Shown here piece by piece: positions 7,122 through 8,811 of a stretch of DNA of 8,811 nt (within the stretch, counting starts at the first letter, position 1; each line of letters opens with the position of its first letter). Below the pieces are notes generated by a model. That model was given only the letters and a program-made list of their open reading frames with translations. It did no database searches and was not told the DNA's origin. Position numbers and translations under genes: made by a program. The DNA comes from an uncultured Candidatus Altimarinota bacterium (GTDB lineage: Bacteria; Patescibacteriota; Gracilibacteria; CAIRYL01): assembly GCA_947311665.1 (NCBI GenBank), contig CAMZLA010000016.1, positions 1-8,811 of the forward strand, written 5' to 3'.

Positions 7122-8495
7122 ATGAGTACATTAGTATCAATAAACCCATCAAATTATGAAAGACTTGGAGAGGTTAAAATATCTACAAAAAAGGAAATTA
7201 AGGGAAAAGTAGAATTGGCACATTCTTCACAAAAAAAATGGAATGATATTGGTTTATCAAAAAGACTTGATGTATTGAAATCACTTCTCTTTTTATTTAT
7301 TGAACAAAAAAAAGAATTGGCACTTTTATCGTCTCAGGAGATGGGAATGCCTTATAATGAAGCTCTTGATGATTTGTCTTTTGGGATTGAATATTTTACA
7401 TGGTACTTAGAAAATGCAGAAAAATATTTAAAACCAGAGGTTACATTTGAAGATGAAAAAGAAATTCATAAAGTTATTTATGAACCAAAGGGAGTAGCTG
7501 CTGTAATTATTACATGGAATTTTCCCTTCTCTACTTTTGTTTGGCAAGTTATTCAAAATCTTATTGTAGGGAATACTGTTGTATTGAAATGTTCTGAAAA
7601 AATTCCTTTGTTTGGGAAAAAAATAGAAGAGATATTTATTCAATCAAAAATCCCTAAAGGAGTTTTAAATGAAGTTTATGGAGATGGGGAAATTGGAGAT
7701 ATTCTTGTTCATCAAGATATTAATCTTATTTGTTTTACGGGAAGTTCAAAGATAGGAAAGAAACTTTATAAGGTTGCATCTGAAAAACTTATTTCGATTT
7801 TAATGGAATTAGGAGGTTCTGCTTCTGGTATTGTTTTTGAAGATGCAGATATTGATAAAGTAATAGAAAGTATTTATTTTAATAAATTTTTAAATTGTGG
7901 GCAAGTTTGTGATGGTTTAAAAAGATTAATTGTTCATGAAAGTAAATTTGATGAAGTAGTAAATAAGTTAGAAAAAATTATTAAAAGCAAAAAAATAGGT
8001 ATTGCTGAAAATAATGATACGGAAATTGGACCTCTTGTTTCAAAATCTCAATTAAGAATTATTGAAGAACAAATGGAAAATGCAATTTTGAAAGGGGCAA
8101 AAATTGTAGTAGGAGGACAAACTCCTAAAAATTTAAAAGGTTCTTTTTATGAACCTACTCTTCTTATTGATATAAGTTTTGATATGAAAGTTTGGAAAGA
8201 AGAGGTCTTTGGGCCTATTCTCCCTATTGTTTCTTTTAAAACTTATGAAGAGGCAATAAAACTAGCAAATAATACAGTCTATGGGCTGGGAGGGTATATT
8301 TTTACTGAAAATAAAAAACTTTTTAAAAAAGCATCATTTGAAATTGATACTGGAATGGTATGTCAGAATAATATTCTTTATATAAAACCATGTAATCCAT
8401 TTGGTGGAAATAAAGACTCTGGGCTAGGAAGAATGCATGGAAAATATGGGTTTTATGAACTTTGTCAAATAAAAATTATAGCTGAAGAACAATAA
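7122..8495 (+). CDS. NAD(P)-dependent aldehyde dehydrogenase, succinate-semialdehyde dehydrogenase-like (YneI/Sad type)
   Basis: This 457-aa cytosolic enzyme oxidises an aldehyde to the acid with NAD(P)+. The ALDH active site is complete: N133 in TWNFPF, K156 in VLKCSE, the GSSKIG nucleotide loop (207-212), general base E229 in MELGG, nucleophile C263 in NCGQVC, and E361 before VFGP (362-365). The start INPSNYERLGEV and the end PFGGNKDSGLGR ... FYELCQIK resemble E. coli YneI (462 aa), a succinate-semialdehyde dehydrogenase, but the substrate is not proven. It lies 66 bp after gatA on the same strand and has no functional link with it. All five Arg codons are AGA, whereas the three upstream genes on this strand use AGA for only 6 of 31, which suggests a separate origin. 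It is the last clear gene; no strong terminator follows it. Confidence 0.93.
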   Translation: MSTLVSINPSNYERLGEVKISTKKEIKGKVELAHSSQKKWNDIGLSKRLDVLKSLLFLFIEQKKELALLSSQEMGMPYNEALDDLSFGIEYFTWYLENAEKYLKPEVTFEDEKEIHKVIYEPKGVAAVIITWNFPFSTFVWQVIQNLIVGNTVVLKCSEKIPLFGKKIEEIFIQSKIPKGVLNEVYGDGEIGDILVHQDINLICFTGSSKIGKKLYKVASEKLISILMELGGSASGIVFEDADIDKVIESIYFNKFLNCGQVCDGLKRLIVHESKFDEVVNKLEKIIKSKKIGIAENNDTEIGPLVSKSQLRIIEEQMENAILKGAKIVVGGQTPKNLKGSFYEPTLLIDISFDMKVWKEEVFGPILPIVSFKTYEEAIKLANNTVYGLGGYIFTENKKLFKKASFEIDTGMVCQNNILYIKPCNPFGGNKDSGLGRMHGKYGFYELCQIKIIAEEQ

Positions 8496-8496
8496 A

Positions 8497-8518
8497 ATAT
8501 TAATTATTAGGTTAATAT
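8497..8518. repeat. Short AT-only palindrome after the aldehyde dehydrogenase
   Basis: ATATTAA (8497-8503) and TTAATAT (8512-8518) form a perfect 7-bp inverted repeat around an 8-nt loop, one base after the stop codon. The stem has no GC pair and no T run follows on the + strand, so it is a poor terminator. It sits just upstream of the A8 tract and promoter at 8521-8557, where it could also be a regulator-binding site. In such AT-rich DNA it could be chance. Confidence 0.25.
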
Positions 8519-8520
8519 CT

Positions 8521-8557
8521 AAAAAAAAGTTGACACAAAGAAGAAATGGTTTATAAT
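8521..8557 (+). promoter_or_regulatory. Near-consensus vegetative promoter with upstream A-tract
   Basis: An A8 tract (8521-8528, UP-element-like) is followed by an exact -35 TTGACA (8530-8535), a 16-bp spacer and an exact -10 TATAAT (8552-8557). The expected transcript start is near 8564. This is the only full consensus promoter I found in the window. The -10 box lies inside the left 95-bp arm while the -35 lies outside it. No ordinary gene follows; transcription would run straight into the inverted repeat. Confidence 0.7.
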
Positions 8558-8587
8558 TTACTTATTGTAGATCATTACTTATTTAAG

Positions 8588-8647
8588 ATGTTTTCATATA
8601 AAAAGTTCTTTGAAGATAAGGATATTAGGGTTAATGGACATTTATAG
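8588..8647 (+). other. Possible 19-codon leader ORF in the left arm
   Basis: An ATG about 24 nt after the predicted start of the 8521-8557 promoter opens a frame for MFSYKKFFEDKDIRVNGHL, closed by TAG at 8645-8647. The stop lies 12 nt before the inner stem-loop. This layout resembles a leader peptide before an attenuator, or a truncated gene start. No Shine-Dalgarno motif precedes it, but no gene in this window has one. It is too short for support from composition. Confidence 0.15.
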
Positions 8648-8658
8648 GGTGGTAAAAT

Positions 8659-8693
8659 AAGAGTTATGGTAGACTAAAACTACTATAACTCTT
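8659..8693. other. Inner stem-loop within the inverted-repeat spacer
   Basis: AAGAGTTATGGTAG (8659-8672) pairs with CTACTATAACTCTT (8680-8693) as 14 bp with one G-T wobble and a 7-nt loop. The 3' side runs into TTTT (8692-8695), so it could act as a weak terminator for the + strand transcript. It is separated from the 95-bp arms by 15 and 23 unpaired bases, so it is a separate nested structure and not a continuation of the arms. Confidence 0.6.
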
Positions 8694-8772
8694 TTAAAAA
8701 TAAAACAATGAATGAAAAATGTCCATTAACCCTAATATCCTTATCTTCAAAGAACTTTTTATATGAAAACAT
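8683..8772 (-). other. Possible 29-codon ORF starting in the right arm
   Basis: Because the arms are identical, the minus strand has the same ATG at 8772 and the same first 18 codons as the + strand ORF at 8588. It then diverges in the spacer to FSFIVLFLKEL and stops at TAG (8683-8685). The mirrored -10 box is at 8803-8808, and any -35 would lie beyond the window. Coding is unproven. Confidence 0.1.
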
Positions 8773-8811
8773 CTTAAATAAGTAATGATCTACAATAAGT
8801 AAATTATAAAC

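Larger units (their letters stand above)
8549..8811. repeat. Long perfect inverted repeat, two 95-bp arms with 73-bp spacer
   Basis: Bases 8549-8643 are the exact reverse complement of 8717-8811, with no mismatch over 95 bp. The first mismatch inward is 8644 against 8716. The outer limit cannot be set because the partner of 8548 would be base 8812, beyond the window. A transcript of this region would fold into a very long perfect hairpin. The spacer 8644-8716 is not palindromic at its edges but holds a smaller stem-loop at 8659-8693. No transposase, recombinase or long ORF lies inside. Possible readings are paired copies of a small repeat element, the end of a larger element, or an assembly or amplification fold-back at a contig end. 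Confidence 0.9.

Noticed and set aside
8497..8518. Terminator for the aldehyde dehydrogenase.
   Set aside because: The stem is 7 bp of A-T pairs only and is followed on the + strand by A residues, not by T, so it lacks the features of an intrinsic terminator.
8549..8572. The outer arm contains AATTTACTTATTGTAGAT, which resembles the 3' end of Cas12a CRISPR repeats (AATTTCTAC...GTAGAT) and can form a short stem with a wobble.
   Set aside because: There is only one copy per arm and the copies are inverted, with no direct repeats at spacer distance and no cas gene. The predicted transcript start would also fall inside the motif. The likeness is probably chance in AT-rich DNA.
8549..8811. Hairpin telomere of a linear replicon.
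   Set aside because: Resolved hairpin telomeres read as palindromes continuous to the tip. Here the arms are separated by 73 bp with unpaired, unequal flanks around the inner stem, and no protelomerase gene is present.
8549..8811. Insertion sequence or MITE with terminal inverted repeats.
   Set aside because: A MITE-like unit of 263 bp is conceivable, but no target-site duplication can be checked because the right boundary is the window end, and there is no transposase. It is kept only as an inverted repeat.

Overview
This is an AT-rich bacterial window, roughly 30% GC by eye, with eight protein genes and no rRNA, tRNA or CRISPR array. Three things point to a small-genome bacterium of the Patescibacteria/CPR type. 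The bases are AT-rich, the intergenic gaps are short, and none of the seven gene starts with readable upstream sequence has a recognisable Shine-Dalgarno motif. The N-terminal PD-(D/E)XK family is also common in that group. The phylum call is an inference. All eight genes stop with TAA or TAG and none contains in-frame TGA, so the TGA=Gly code of Gracilibacteria/Absconditabacteria is not in use here.

Bases 1-2594 (+ strand) hold a tight run of three genes with gaps of 8 and 18 bp. They are a probably 5'-truncated PD-(D/E)XK nuclease-like protein, a 94-aa three-helix membrane protein, and a 603-aa SLC13-type permease carrying two cytosolic RCK_C/TrkA_C domains. A perfect 15-bp stem-loop at 2615-2649 ends this unit and also the convergent purB (adenylosuccinate lyase, - strand, 2676-4052).

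A 147-bp divergent gap precedes a second + strand series. It consists of an RluC/RluD-like 23S rRNA pseudouridine synthase with an S4 domain (4200-5177), gatC (5244-5522), gatA (5586-7055) and a succinate-semialdehyde-type aldehyde dehydrogenase (7122-8495). These genes are separated by gaps of 63-66 bp. GatC and GatA are two of the three subunits of the tRNA-dependent amidotransferase that makes Gln-tRNA(Gln) and/or Asn-tRNA(Asn); gatB is not next to them. The aldehyde dehydrogenase uses only AGA for arginine while its neighbours use mostly CGA, a hint of separate origin.

The last 316 bp have no convincing gene but hold the most unusual structure. Two perfect 95-bp inverted arms (8549-8643 and 8717-8811) surround a 73-bp spacer that contains its own 14-bp stem-loop. 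A near-consensus promoter (A8 tract, TTGACA, 16 bp, TATAAT) fires into the structure, and its -10 box lies inside the left arm. The right arm stops exactly at the window end, so the repeat may be longer. An assembly fold-back must be excluded before any biological reading.
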